Shown: positions 50,187 to 58,864 of the stretch, piece after piece
How the letters are laid out: every line of letters starts with the position of its first letter
How positions within the stretch are numbered: position 1 is the stretch's first letter
NCBI RefSeq assembly: GCF_000526395.1
Contig: NZ_JAFZ01000001.1
Location: forward strand, 186,001 to 250,000
Reading direction: 5' to 3'
Source: Aminobacterium mobile DSM 12262
GTDB taxonomy: Bacteria; Synergistota; Synergistia; Synergistales; Aminobacteriaceae
DNA length: 64,000 nt
The notes under the pieces: generated by a model
The model's database searches: none
What the model was told of the DNA's origin: nothing
What the model saw: only the letters and a program-made list of their open reading frames with translations
Program-made: the position numbers and the translations under genes

Positions 50187-50917
50187 AAGATATGCACCCG
50201 CCACGTAATATGTCGACAGAGCCAAGGATTTCCACCTGCTGCAATAAAAGATGTAATGGAAGAGATTTCGTATTTATTTATAGAGGGCAGAATAAGGTGT
50301 GTTACCCCTGCTGTTTTGAAGAGATGGGGAAGCCATGGAAGGCCTGGGCCTCGAAGAAAAACTCCTTTCATTTGGGAGATATATGGTTGAATGAAAGTAA
50401 ACCACCTGTTTCGAAGAGTGTCTGAAGAGAGCCAACACCACTTGCATAAAGGTAATTTTTGAGGGGTTTCATCTTCAGGGAAAACATCAGGAGCCTCTCT
50501 TTCGTCATCAAGGATCACCATAGACCATCCCCAATCTCGCAGGAAAGGAGTAAGTGTTCGATCGTATCCCATAACTGCAACGTTATCGCCGGCTGGAATT
50601 CCTGCTATGGTATCGAGAGGAAGAGAAGGTCCTTCTGGAGGCAAGAGTGCTGCAGCGGCAGCAGAGGCAGCTGCGAATTCTTGAGGGTAAGGGGATGCAA
50701 AAAGAGATACGAGATCATGAGCAGTAGAGGCAAGGAGCCTTTGGGTGTGTTCTTCTCTGGAGGATAGTGGGATTTTTTCTCCAGGGGGAACCATGCCGAG
50801 CCCCCATCTTCCATCTTCAAAACTAACAATACTTGCGTGCCATCCAAGAATTATTTCTCGAACAGGAGCATCTTTCTGTTCTTTGGCTAGAGAAATAAGT
50901 TTTTCAAAAAAGCGCAT
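50183..50917 (-). CDS. DUF364/DUF4213-type protein (putative heavy-metal chelation fold)
   Basis: 244 residues. N-terminal DUF4213-like segment (VREIILGWHASIVSFEDGRWGLGM) and C-terminal DUF364-like region (GDNVAVMGYDRTLTPFLRDWG, LPLCKWCWLSSDTLRNRWF, VFLRGPGLPWLPHLFKTAGVTHL). The family is linked to metal or cofactor handling by structure only; the reaction is unknown. Cytoplasmic. Cotranscribed with the nuclease gene (ATGA overlap) and divergent from rsmG. The family assignment is from memory of the motif pattern. Confidence 0.65.
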   Translation of the reverse strand: MRFFEKLISLAKEQKDAPVREIILGWHASIVSFEDGRWGLGMVPPGEKIPLSSREEHTQRLLASTAHDLVSLFASPYPQEFAAASAAAAALLPPEGPSLPLDTIAGIPAGDNVAVMGYDRTLTPFLRDWGWSMVILDDEREAPDVFPEDETPQKLPLCKWCWLSSDTLRNRWFTFIQPYISQMKGVFLRGPGLPWLPHLFKTAGVTHLILPSINKYEISSITSFIAAGGNPWLCRHITWRVHIL

Positions 50918-50935
50918 AAGCGTCCCTCCATCTGT

Positions 50936-50964
50936 TTGGAAAACTTCCCTTTAAGGGTTATGAT
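50936..50964 (+). promoter_or_regulatory. Promoter of rsmG-parA-parB
   Basis: TTGGAA (50936-50941), 17-base spacer, TATGAT (50959-50964), 50 bases before the rsmG start. The spacer contains CCCTTTAAGGG, a perfect palindrome. Confidence 0.55.
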
Positions 50965-51013
50965 AACAAAAATAATGAATGAATATTATTTGATATTAGA
51001 GGAGGTTGGCTGA

Positions 51014-51703
51014 TTGCCAGTCCAATTAAATATTGAAGAGATTCTTTGTATGGTTCAACCTTTCCGGCCAGCTTTGGATCGCTATATTGCGGGTCTTGTT
51101 TCTTTTTCTGGTCGGGTGCGATTGACAGGACCGCAGGATCCTGAAACCCTATGGGACGAACATGTTCTTGACTGTCTTTTTTCTCTTCCTTTTCTCCCTG
51201 ATCAAGGGAAGGTTATTGATGTGGGGACTGGTGGAGGGCTCCCTGGGATAGTATGGGCTATATGTAGGCCCGATATACACGTAACTCTTCTTGATAGTGT
51301 GCGGAAGAAGTGCAAAGCCCTTGAAGAGCTTGTACAACTTTTGAGGTTAACCAATGTGGATATTGTTTGTGCCAGGGCCGAAGAGTATGCAAGAGAACAG
51401 AGGGAACGTTATATGTTAGCTGGCGCTCGGGCAGTAACAGGAACAGGGGTCCTTTTGGAATATCTATCTCCTTTTGTAGCAAAAGGAGGGGGGGTGCTTG
51501 CTTTTAAGGGGCCTCTTTACAAGGAAGAGATAGCCCCTTTAGAGGGGAAGTTTTTGCGATTAGGGCTTTCTGCAACAGACATTTCTCCGTATAGCATTAA
51601 CAAAAAAGAACACTATCTTCTTAAATGGGAAAAAGTATTACCGTGCCCTAAAGAGTTTCCACGGAGATCTGGAATGGCAGAAAAAAAATTTTGGTGGAGG
51701 TGA
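51014..51703 (+). CDS. rsmG: 16S rRNA (guanine-527-N7)-methyltransferase
   Basis: 229 residues with a TTG start after GAGGAGGTTGGCTGA. SAM-binding motif I is VIDVGTGGGLPGIV, followed by LLDSVRKKCKALEELV and the catalytic-region sequence ARAVTG (usual AR[AG]). Classic gidB. It heads rsmG-parA-parB, the common near-origin arrangement. Confidence 0.95.
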   Translation: MPVQLNIEEILCMVQPFRPALDRYIAGLVSFSGRVRLTGPQDPETLWDEHVLDCLFSLPFLPDQGKVIDVGTGGGLPGIVWAICRPDIHVTLLDSVRKKCKALEELVQLLRLTNVDIVCARAEEYAREQRERYMLAGARAVTGTGVLLEYLSPFVAKGGGVLAFKGPLYKEEIAPLEGKFLRLGLSATDISPYSINKKEHYLLKWEKVLPCPKEFPRRSGMAEKKFWWR

Positions 51704-51707
51704 CACT

Positions 51708-52484
51708 GTGCTATCTATAGCTATTACCAACCAGAAAGGTGGAGTTGGGAAAACTACCACGTGCATCAATCTTGCGGCAGAATTAGGAAGCCTTGGCTAT
51801 TCTGTTCTGGCAGTGGATATGGATCCGCAGGGAAACTGCACAAGCGGATTAGGAGTGGAGCCAGACACTATAAAGACGAGCCTTTATGATGTTCTTTTAG
51901 GGGGAGTCTCTATTCATGAAGCATTATCCCCTACCCCTTGGGAAGGCGTAACTCTGTTGCCAGCAACTATCGATTTAGCAGGAGCTGAGGTAGAATTGGC
52001 CTCCATTATTAGTCGAGAGACGTGTTTACGCCGTCACATGTCTCTCCTAAAAGATTTTGATGTGGCTATTATCGACTGCCCACCTTCCCTTGGCATGCTT
52101 ACTATTAACGCTCTTGTTGCGGCGAACAAGCTGATAGTTCCTATACAATGTGAGTATTATGCCTTGGAAGGCGTTGGTCAATTAGCCCGTACCATCGGGC
52201 TTATTCGAGATTGTCTGAATCCTGATTTGAATATAGATGGAGTGCTCCTTACAATGTATGATTCCCGTACTCGTTTAGCGAATGATGTGGTAGAGGAAGT
52301 GAAGAAACAGTTCGGGGAGGTAGTTTTTTCTACGGTTGTTCCTCGAAACATTAAGCTTTCTGAGGCTCCAAGCCATGCGATGCCCATTGCATACTACGAA
52401 CCCAACTGTTCTGGAGCCCAAGCGTATTCTACCTTTTCCAGGGAGGTTGCAAAAAGATGGCTGGAAGCAAAGGCAGAGCACTAG
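51708..52484 (+). CDS. parA: Chromosome-partitioning ATPase ParA (Soj)
   Basis: 258 residues, GTG start after GGAGGTGACACT. Deviant Walker A KGGVGKTT, Walker A' AVDMDPQGN, Walker B IIDCPPSLG, and VVPRNIKLSEAPSHAMPI at the C-terminus, all standard for Soj-type ParA. Moves ParB-parS complexes away from the origin and modulates DnaA. Overlaps parB by 28 bases. Confidence 0.96.
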   Translation: MLSIAITNQKGGVGKTTTCINLAAELGSLGYSVLAVDMDPQGNCTSGLGVEPDTIKTSLYDVLLGGVSIHEALSPTPWEGVTLLPATIDLAGAEVELASIISRETCLRRHMSLLKDFDVAIIDCPPSLGMLTINALVAANKLIVPIQCEYYALEGVGQLARTIGLIRDCLNPDLNIDGVLLTMYDSRTRLANDVVEEVKKQFGEVVFSTVVPRNIKLSEAPSHAMPIAYYEPNCSGAQAYSTFSREVAKRWLEAKAEH

Positions 52485-53350
52485 GACGGGGGTTAGGAGC
52501 CCTCTTGCCAGGGGCTAAGAATGTATCGTCCATCCATAACGATGAGCGGGAAGTACAAACACTTCCTCTCTCTCTTCTTCAACCAAATGATAAACAGCCA
52601 CGTAAAAGTATGGATGAAAAGAATTTGCAGGCGCTGGCGGAATCCATTCGAACTCATGGAGTGATCCAACCGTTAGTGGTTCGTAAAGTGGGAGAAATGT
52701 ATAACATTGTAGCTGGAGAGCGACGCTGGAGAGCGGCTCAGATAGCAGGCCTTAACGAAGTCCCAGTATGTTTTTTTAATGGGACAGATCAGGAAGTACA
52801 GGAGATCTCTCTTATTGAAAATATCCAGCGGGAAGACCTTTCACCCTTAGAAATAGCTAGAGCTATTCGAGAACTTATTGACATATTTTCTCTTACTCAA
52901 GAAGAAGTTGCTGAACGAATAGGATGGAGTCGCACCCTTCTAACAAATAAATTGCGTTTATTGCAATTACCTTCTTCTATTCAAAAAATGCTTGAAGAAG
53001 AAGATATTACAGAGGGCCATGCTCGAACATTGCTTGGCCTTCAATCTGAAGGACATATGCTGGTACTTGCACGGCGAGTACAGAAAGAGCATCTTTCTGT
53101 TCGGCAATTGGAATTGCTTGTGAAGCGATTTAAGGAGGGCTCTTGGGAGGAATCTAAGGAAAAGACTTTTTGTAAACAGAAATGTCCAGCTGTGTTCGAA
53201 CACCTTGCAAAACAATATGGTCTTCAGGCACGGATTTCGGGAGATGGGGACGCATTACGTCTTTCTATTCGTGGTTTATCCATGGAACAGATAGAAAAAT
53301 TGGGTTCTCTTCTTCAAGAATCAGCTGTCCAATTATTTCCCGGGAAATAG
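52457..53350 (+). CDS. parB: Chromosome-partitioning CTPase ParB (Spo0J)
   Basis: 297 residues. N-terminal basic leader (SKGRALGRGLGALLP) that contacts ParA, CTPase motifs GVIQPLVVRK, GERRWRAAQ and ENIQREDLSPLE, a KorB-type helix-turn-helix (TQEEVAERIGWSRTLLTNKLRLL) and a C-terminal dimerisation segment. Binds the parS sites found at 53597-53614 and probably at 55582-55597. GGGAGGTTGCAAAAAG precedes the ATG. Confidence 0.96.
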   Translation: MAGSKGRALGRGLGALLPGAKNVSSIHNDEREVQTLPLSLLQPNDKQPRKSMDEKNLQALAESIRTHGVIQPLVVRKVGEMYNIVAGERRWRAAQIAGLNEVPVCFFNGTDQEVQEISLIENIQREDLSPLEIARAIRELIDIFSLTQEEVAERIGWSRTLLTNKLRLLQLPSSIQKMLEEEDITEGHARTLLGLQSEGHMLVLARRVQKEHLSVRQLELLVKRFKEGSWEESKEKTFCKQKCPAVFEHLAKQYGLQARISGDGDALRLSIRGLSMEQIEKLGSLLQESAVQLFPGK

Positions 53351-53365
53351 GGGAGGCGTTTTATA

Positions 53366-53590
53366 TTGAAGGGACTAGAGGACCTTTTATTATTTGGAAA
53401 GGTTATTTCAACAGCCCTTCTTATAGCAGGTTATATATTCTTGGGCTATTGGATCGGGCGGTGGCTTTTTTCTAGAGGATACCCCGATACGGTTATTATA
53501 GGGTGTACATTATTAGGTGCCATTATTGGTTTATGGCAAGGATGGCTTTATTTAAAACAGATATGGCGTAAAAATAAAAGAAAGAGATAA
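53366..53590 (+). CDS. AtpZ/AtpI-like small membrane protein
   Basis: 74 residues, TTG start after GGGGAGGCGTTTTATA. Two membrane spans (about 12-33 and 42-65) and a basic tail (IWRKNKRKR). The pattern GYWIGRWLF followed by a Gly-rich second span (GAIIGLWQGWLYL) fits the AtpZ family, thought to help ATP-synthase assembly or ion supply. No atp genes follow in this window, so it is detached from the ATP synthase operon. Confidence 0.7.
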   Translation: MKGLEDLLLFGKVISTALLIAGYIFLGYWIGRWLFSRGYPDTVIIGCTLLGAIIGLWQGWLYLKQIWRKNKRKR

Positions 53591-53596
53591 TTATTA

Positions 53597-53614
53597 ATGT
53601 TTCACGTGAAACAT
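53597..53614. other. parS centromere site (perfect)
   Basis: ATGTTTCACGTGAAACAT, an 18-base perfect palindrome containing the exact parS consensus TGTTTCACGTGAAACA, in the gap between atpZ-like and HIT genes, 247 bases after parB. Confidence 0.95.
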
Positions 53615-53633
53615 ATAGCGGAGGTGTGGCATC

Positions 53634-54125
53634 GTGGAAAGTATTTTTGCCCCATGGCGTATGGCTTATATCTCAAGTTCGACGGAAGAAAAAGAAGAGC
53701 ATTGTATCTTTTGTGACTTTCCCAAAGAAGACCGAGATGAGGACCGTTTAATTTTGTTTAGGGGAGAAAGATGTTTTGTAATGTGTAATGCATTCCCTTA
53801 CAATCCTGGACATTTAATGGTTGCTCCGTATCGACATACAGCGTTATATGAAAATCTTCTTGATGAAGAATTGTTGGAGATGCATCGCTTGGCTGGTCAT
53901 TGTTTAAAAGTTTTAAAAAAAGTTATGGCACCACAAGGATTTAATCTCGGAGTAAATTTAGGCCGAGTTGGAGGGGCTGGTTTTGACGGCCATTTGCATT
54001 TGCATATAGTTCCTCGATGGAATGGAGATACTAACTTTATGCCAGTTTTAGCTGAGACTAGAGTGATCCCAGAAAGTCTTGAACAGACATATTGCAAAAT
54101 AAAAGATGCATGGAGCCTTGAATGA
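53634..54125 (+). CDS. HIT family nucleotide hydrolase/transferase
   Basis: 163 residues, GTG start after GCGGAGGTGTGGCATC. Catalytic His-triad is GHLHLHIVPRW, with a CIFC zinc-type pair near residue 24-27 and NAFPYNPGHLMVAPYRH. This longer HIT group resembles Ap4A phosphorylase-like enzymes acting on dinucleoside polyphosphates or AMP conjugates. Its stop overlaps the next start. Confidence 0.92.
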   Translation: MESIFAPWRMAYISSSTEEKEEHCIFCDFPKEDRDEDRLILFRGERCFVMCNAFPYNPGHLMVAPYRHTALYENLLDEELLEMHRLAGHCLKVLKKVMAPQGFNLGVNLGRVGGAGFDGHLHLHIVPRWNGDTNFMPVLAETRVIPESLEQTYCKIKDAWSLE

Positions 54126-54760
54126 TTTCTGATTTTTTTTATGAACCTTTAAACAATGTAACGTACGAACTAAAAATAAAACGTTCTCTTTTCATTGCCC
54201 ACGTAAGTGTTTCCAGAAGTGAGGAGATAGCCCGCCAGTTTATTTCAGATGTATCTCAAAAACATAAACAAGCAACCCATAACTGTTGGGCCTATAGGGT
54301 AGGAATTGATCCTATTATAGAATATTGTTCAGATGCAGGAGAGCCTTCAGGTACAGCTGGGAAACCTATATTAGGAGCAATTCAACGAGCGAACTTAACT
54401 TTTACGACTGTTGTCATAACACGCTATTTTGGAGGTATTAAATTAGGCGTTCGAGGCCTTATTGAGGCGTATGGGAATGCAACAACCCAAGCACTTGAAA
54501 AAGCAGGGAAAAAAGAGGGTCGAATGGGCAAAAGAGGATATGTAGAATTTCCTTACTCTCTTTATAAAACAATAGTCTATCAGTTAAAAAATCGCGATGT
54601 TTCAGAAGAAAGTATGCTTCCTGCCTATGCTGAAACGATTACTCTATCTTTTTTTGTCCCCCTTTCTTCTGTTCCTTCTGTAGAATCTTATTTATCAGAA
54701 GAAGAGGCTTCCGGTATGATAAAAAAATGGGGATGGGAAGAAACGTCCAAAGATCAGTAA
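54122..54760 (+). CDS. YigZ/IMPACT family protein
   Basis: 212 residues. N-terminal IMPACT domain with KRSLFIAHVSVS, HNCWAYRVG, DAGEPSGTAGKPIL and TRYFGGIKLGVRGLIEAYG, then a C-terminal DUF1949 ferredoxin-like domain. The family is tied to translation/ribosome stress; in eukaryotes IMPACT restrains GCN2. ATGA overlap with the HIT gene. Confidence 0.93.
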   Translation: MISDFFYEPLNNVTYELKIKRSLFIAHVSVSRSEEIARQFISDVSQKHKQATHNCWAYRVGIDPIIEYCSDAGEPSGTAGKPILGAIQRANLTFTTVVITRYFGGIKLGVRGLIEAYGNATTQALEKAGKKEGRMGKRGYVEFPYSLYKTIVYQLKNRDVSEESMLPAYAETITLSFFVPLSSVPSVESYLSEEEASGMIKKWGWEETSKDQ

Positions 54761-54802
54761 TAGTCAATACCTATATACTCTTTAATATTAAGGAGAAGGG
54801 GC

Positions 54803-54850
54803 TTTACACCTCCCTATGTTAACCTATATAATAGTCTGGTTAACATAGGG
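54803..54850 (+). promoter_or_regulatory. bioY promoter overlapped by a BirA operator
   Basis: TTTACA (54803-54808), 18-base spacer, TATAAT (54827-54832). Perfect 13-base arms CCCTATGTTAACC (54812-54824) and GGTTAACATAGGG (54838-54850) flank the -10, with a 13-base spacer. The GTTAACC/GGTTAAC core is the BirA biotin operator. The right arm runs into the ribosome site. Confidence 0.9.
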
Positions 54851-54862
54851 AGGTGCTTTTTT

Positions 54863-55429
54863 GTGAGATTTTCTGTTCGTAGCATGGCGATTGTTTCTCT
54901 CTTTTCTGTTTTAACGGCAGTGAGTGCGCAAATACGCATTCCTTTTCCAATTGTACCTATGACATTGCATGTTTTTGTGGTTTTGTTAGCAGGAATGCTT
55001 TTGGGGCCTAAAAATGGCGCTTTATCTCAACTTCTCTATTTTTTGCTTGGTGTTCTTGGCCTCCCGTTTTTTGCTGGCGGAGGAGGCGTGCAAATTTTTT
55101 TGTCTCCTACGATTGGTTACTTAGTGGGCTTTGTTATTGCTTCGTGGGTAGCTGGAAGCATTGTTTGGAAAATAGATATTCCTAAGGAGAATATTTTTCT
55201 ATATGGGATAGCTGCTTTTGTTGGTCTCTTTGTAATTTACTGTATGGGAATGGTTGGCCTATATGTAAATCTTAATTTAATAGCAGGAAAAGCTGTGAGT
55301 TGGTTCGGTGTATTTAAGATAGGAGTTATGCCTTTTCTTCTTTCTGATATTATAAAAGGAGTAGGAGCTACATTTTTTGCGTGGAGAATTGTTCCTCTTC
55401 TTCAAAAATCTGGATTTATAACAATATAA
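54863..55429 (+). CDS. bioY: Biotin ECF transporter S component BioY
   Basis: 188 residues, GTG start after GGGAGGTGCTTTTT. Five to six membrane spans; motifs AQIRIPFPIVPMTLHVF, GMLLGPKNGALSQLLYFLLG and FAGGGGVQIFLSPTIGYLVGF are BioY signatures, forming the biotin site. It needs a shared EcfA-EcfA'-EcfT module, not in this window, unless it works alone. The preceding BirA operator independently supports biotin. Suggests the cell imports biotin; no synthesis genes are seen here. Confidence 0.96.
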   Translation: MRFSVRSMAIVSLFSVLTAVSAQIRIPFPIVPMTLHVFVVLLAGMLLGPKNGALSQLLYFLLGVLGLPFFAGGGGVQIFLSPTIGYLVGFVIASWVAGSIVWKIDIPKENIFLYGIAAFVGLFVIYCMGMVGLYVNLNLIAGKAVSWFGVFKIGVMPFLLSDIIKGVGATFFAWRIVPLLQKSGFITI

Positions 55430-55444
55430 CTTAAAAAGTCAAGG

Positions 55445-55487
55445 AAAAGGGAGGCCCTTAAAAAATTTTTAGGGGGCCTCCCTTTTT
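55445..55487 (+). terminator. Rho-independent terminator after bioY
   Basis: Arms AAAAGGGAGGCCC (55445-55457) and GGGCCTCCCTTTT (55474-55486) with further A/T pairing in the loop, ending in TTTTT. Confidence 0.95.
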
Positions 55488-55547
55488 ATAATGTCCGTAC
55501 TTGACTGGCAAAATAAGAGGGAATAGGGTTTGATTTTATTTGACCAA

Positions 55548-56903
55548 TCATGGATTTAAAATCGTAACACTATCGATATAATGTTTCACGTGAAACTTTC
55601 GATACGCGCCTTTTTCATTCATATAGCGAATTTTCCCAAAGATAGGCCTTTCGGGCCAAGGTCTATCATGAATGCCGCCTATAGACCATGCTATGCCTGT
55701 ATATCCATTGGGGTCTCGTCCATCTATTTCGTAATGGTCGTTTAAGTAGATTGCTCTTTTCAAGGCTTCTTCTGGAGAGAGGGACCATTCAAGGATTTTT
55801 TTCGCCCAATACATTCGAAGCCAACTGTGAAGTTTCCCATGAATGCACATGTCTTTCTGAGCCGCATTCCAGAGAGGATCATGTGTTTCTCCCTGTTCAA
55901 GTAATTCTAAGGAGTAAAAATATGGGCGAGAATCGAAACGGTGTTTGTTCAATGTGTTTTTTGCCCAATCAGGGAATGCATCGAATGTGTCATAGTTATC
56001 TGTATAAAAACAAAAATTATCGGCTAATTCTCTTCGAACAATAAGTTCTTCCAAAAAGTCTTCTCGTGATTGAGTGTCTATTTCTTCCTCCCCCTTATAA
56101 GATATGACTTCATAAGCTACTCGTTGAGGAGAAATATGCCCAAAATGCAGATAGGGGGAGAGGCCGGATAAGCAATCTACAGTGGGGTTATTTTTTTGTG
56201 TACTATATTGAGATATTTTTGTCTGTAGAAAAAATTCAAGTTTCTTCATCCCGTACGTTGTCCCAGGAGTCCATTGTAGGGATGGAATATTATTAAAATG
56301 AGGAAATACTTTTTCAACTACAGCCTGAAAGGGGTCTGTCTCTATAGTTTGTGAGTAAGGATGAAACAAAAGAGGAGGAATGTTTGTAAGAAAAGAGGGA
56401 AGTAACTTATTAATTTTAGATCGGAATGCCCTGGCAGTATATTCCCTTTTAGGGGAGGCTGTCCAACAAGGAATAATATTATGAGCATCCACTTCATAGA
56501 AAGGGATATGGATTTGTTCCGTTATTTGATAAATCCATTCTTTCTTAATGCGAAGGGGGTTAAAGTCTGTAAATAGCGCAGCGGCTTTAATGTTTTCTAA
56601 TGTCTGTGGTAGGGAAAGAGGAGCTGCACCTGATAGTATGCATAAGGGGATGTTATAAGAAGCAAGTTCGTCTCTAACACGTTCAAGCCCGTGAATCATG
56701 AATGAATACATTGTTTTGTTTGCATGAAGATAGGATGGGGTTAAGCAGAATAGTACATGCAGAGGCTTCCTTTGTTCGAGGGCGTATTTTTGGGCAGCGA
56801 GCAAGGCCCAGTTGTCTCGAGCTCGTTGGTCTCTATTCATCCAATATACTACTGGACCTTCCCCAAGCTCTCCTTCTCTTATAATACGCATTCTTTTTTC
56901 CAC
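55548..56903 (-). CDS. phr: Class II deoxyribodipyrimidine photo-lyase
   Basis: 451 residues, GTG start (an ATG four codons on is possible). N-terminal alpha/beta antenna domain begins VVYWMNRDQRARDNWALL, typical of class II; FAD-binding helical domain contains LSPYLHFGHISPQRVAYEV, REDFLEELIVRRELADNF, MCIHGKLHSWLRMYWAKKILEW and NGYTGIAWSIGGIHDRPW, WPERPIFGKIRYM. Repairs cyclobutane pyrimidine dimers with blue light. The last codons contain a parS-like site. Runs opposite to the neighbouring bioY and EamA genes. Confidence 0.95.
   Translation of the reverse strand: MEKRMRIIREGELGEGPVVYWMNRDQRARDNWALLAAQKYALEQRKPLHVLFCLTPSYLHANKTMYSFMIHGLERVRDELASYNIPLCILSGAAPLSLPQTLENIKAAALFTDFNPLRIKKEWIYQITEQIHIPFYEVDAHNIIPCWTASPKREYTARAFRSKINKLLPSFLTNIPPLLFHPYSQTIETDPFQAVVEKVFPHFNNIPSLQWTPGTTYGMKKLEFFLQTKISQYSTQKNNPTVDCLSGLSPYLHFGHISPQRVAYEVISYKGEEEIDTQSREDFLEELIVRRELADNFCFYTDNYDTFDAFPDWAKNTLNKHRFDSRPYFYSLELLEQGETHDPLWNAAQKDMCIHGKLHSWLRMYWAKKILEWSLSPEEALKRAIYLNDHYEIDGRDPNGYTGIAWSIGGIHDRPWPERPIFGKIRYMNEKGAYRKFHVKHYIDSVTILNP
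55582..55597. other. Second parS site (15 of 16), inside the photolyase gene
   Basis: TGTTTCACGTGAAACT differs from the parS consensus only at the last base. It lies within the C-terminal coding part of phr, where it encodes part of RKFHVKHYID, about 2 kb from the perfect site. TATCGA and TCGATA flank it as an outer inverted repeat. Confidence 0.85.
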
Positions 56904-57065
56904 GCCGATTCAGTCCTCTCTTTCCTAAAAGTCGTCCCCATTTATTTCCTGGGAAATAATAGTCATTTATCTTTTGAAAATATGTATAATGAAAAATATA
57001 TTATTATTGATTCTAGCAAGTATAAGGGGTAGGGTAAACGGATTTTTATAAGGGTGGGATTATAG

Positions 57066-57929
57066 ATGTGTATTTCTTACATGGCTTTATTAAGCCGTAT
57101 CATATTGCTTGGTTTTGAACGAATTGTAGTAAAGATGTTAGGAAACGATGCTAATCCTTCGGCAGCTTTGATGCTTTTTGTTGGATTGGCCACTCTTTTT
57201 CTTTCCCCTTTCGTTTGTTTTATTCTCATGTCAGAAAATGTGGATTGGAATTTTTTGAAATATGTAGCAGGAAGCAGCGTTATTTATTCCTTTGCTTTTC
57301 TCCTCTATATTAAGGCTTTAGCAGAAGGAGAAGTATCTCTTGTTTCTCCTCTCTATAATTTCAACATACTTTTTCTTCTCCTTCTTTCAGTTGTTTTTCT
57401 ATCAGAATCATTATCTGTCATGAAGGGGGTAGGATTGTTTTTTTTGCTTTATGGGGCAACCTTCCTCAATCGTCAAAAGAACATCTATCAATCATTAAAA
57501 GCCTTGTTTGTCGATAGACCTTGCCAGATGATGATGGTGTCCTCTCTCCTTTTGGCTATTGGACGGGTAATTGATAAAGGGAATGTATCAACAACATCTC
57601 CTGTTCTTTATTCTTTTTTCCTTTATTTCTTTGTGACTTTATACCTCGGAATTTGGCTGGTTATTACAGGGGCATTTAAAGAAGTGTTCTCGTTGTTTCA
57701 TTGTCGTCCGTGGGTTTCTTTAGCCAGTGGATTTATAAATGCTTACGCTTATCTTTGTTTGCTTATCGCTTTCCAAAGTGTAGAAGTGAGCATTGCTGAA
57801 CCTTTATCTATGTTGAGCATGGTGGTTACGTTATTGTTGTCAGTGATTGTTTTCAAGGAAAAGATACGCCAACGCATTACAGGTGTTTTACTCATGTTCG
57901 TCGGGGCGTGGTTTCTTTTTTCTTTTTGA
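57066..57929 (+). CDS. EamA/DMT-superfamily transporter
   Basis: 287 residues, ATG after GGGTGGGATTATAG. Ten hydrophobic segments in two five-helix EamA halves (YIKALAEGEVSLVSPLYNFNILF and AFQSVEVSIAEPLSMLSMVVTLLLS are the duplicated motif). Exports or imports small metabolites, often amino acids; substrate not predictable. Own promoter region upstream has TATAAT at 56985-56990. Confidence 0.85.
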   Translation: MCISYMALLSRIILLGFERIVVKMLGNDANPSAALMLFVGLATLFLSPFVCFILMSENVDWNFLKYVAGSSVIYSFAFLLYIKALAEGEVSLVSPLYNFNILFLLLLSVVFLSESLSVMKGVGLFFLLYGATFLNRQKNIYQSLKALFVDRPCQMMMVSSLLLAIGRVIDKGNVSTTSPVLYSFFLYFFVTLYLGIWLVITGAFKEVFSLFHCRPWVSLASGFINAYAYLCLLIAFQSVEVSIAEPLSMLSMVVTLLLSVIVFKEKIRQRITGVLLMFVGAWFLFSF

Positions 57930-57973
57930 GAAAAAATAAAGGAAAAACTCTTTTCTTTCTCTTACATGTTAGT

Positions 57974-58013
57974 AAATAAAACCCAATCAAATTTACTCGA
58001 CTGGGTTTTATTT
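57974..58013. terminator. Bidirectional terminator between the EamA and aminotransferase genes
   Basis: Arms AAATAAAACCCA (57974-57985) and TGGGTTTTATTT (58002-58013), with A and T tracts on both strands, between two convergent genes. Confidence 0.9.
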
Positions 58014-58036
58014 GCCTTCTTACAGTGTTTTATTCC

Positions 58037-58864
58037 TTAATCTAACCATTTCTCTATATTTGTGAGATAGAGGGTGTGGAGACGTCGGGTTATTTCCCCA
58101 GGCTTACCATTCCCAATAACTTGATCTCCCACGCGTACAACAGGTACAACCTCTTTTACAGTTCCAGTAATAAAAGCTTCGTCAGCTTCTGAAAGTTCCG
58201 TGAGGAGAGGACACCTTTCCTCCACTTCTATTTGTTCTTTCCGGGCTATTTCTAAAATAATTTTTCGAGTTGTTCCTGAAAGAACGCGAGTCGTAGGGGC
58301 CGTAATAATTCGGTTATTTTTTACAAGAAAGAAGGTGCTGTGAGCTCCCTCTACTATTTCTCCTTCTGGACAATAAAGTATTTCGAAGGTTCCTTTAGCT
58401 GCTTTTTGCCCTGTAAAGGAGAGCATGTAATTAATACTCTTAGCGCTGGGAAGATATCGTTCAGCGTTAATGGGGTGAAGAGTGACTCCTTTTTCATATA
58501 TTTCCTGGTTTGGCTTTTCAACAGTCTCAAAAAGTACAAAGAAACGAGGAGAATTGAAAAGCTGATTCTCTCCGAAAGAGTCGCCTCCAGTTATATATGG
58601 ACGGATAAGGACTTCTGAGTCCATTTTTGCGATACCTTCTCTTATTATCTCTGCAAAATGGTCTAGAGAGAGAGGCATAACCATTGACGAAGAAATAGCG
58701 GAACCTTCAAGGCGCTCAAGATGAGATCGAAGCATCAAAGGACGCCGAGAGTGAGTGCAAATTGTTTCAAAAACGCCTACACCTCGTTGAATAATAAGGT
58801 CTGTAACAGGGAGGGTCGCTTCCTCTAAAGGGAGATATTTTCCATTCATATAACATAGGTTCAT
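58037..58864 (-). CDS. Class IV PLP aminotransferase (branched-chain / D-amino-acid / aminodeoxychorismate lyase type)
   Basis: 275 residues from the ATG at 58864 (GAGGTGAACAATGCT upstream); a GTG four codons earlier overlaps that site. Fold-type IV features: [23 protein letters not shown] at the front, PLP Lys in AKSINYM, the E-x(n)-STFFLV segment ([13 protein letters not shown]) and [12 protein letters not shown] for phosphate binding. Cannot be assigned confidently to BCAT, D-alanine transaminase or PabC from sequence alone. Monocistronic. Confidence 0.88.
   Translation of the reverse strand: MNLCYMNGKYLPLEEATLPVTDLIIQRGVGVFETICTHSRRPLMLRSHLERLEGSAISSSMVMPLSLDHFAEIIREGIAKMDSEVLIRPYITGGDSFGENQLFNSPRFFVLFETVEKPNQEIYEKGVTLHPINAERYLPSAKSINYMLSFTGQKAAKGTFEILYCPEGEIVEGAHSTFFLVKNNRIITAPTTRVLSGTTRKIILEIARKEQIEVEERCPLLTELSEADEAFITGTVKEVVPVVRVGDQVIGNGKPGEITRRLHTLYLTNIEKWLD

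Noticed and set aside
50918-51013. rsmG upstream region as the origin
   Set aside because: It is AT-rich and marks a switch in gene direction but holds no DnaA box; the cluster at 49245-49350 is better.
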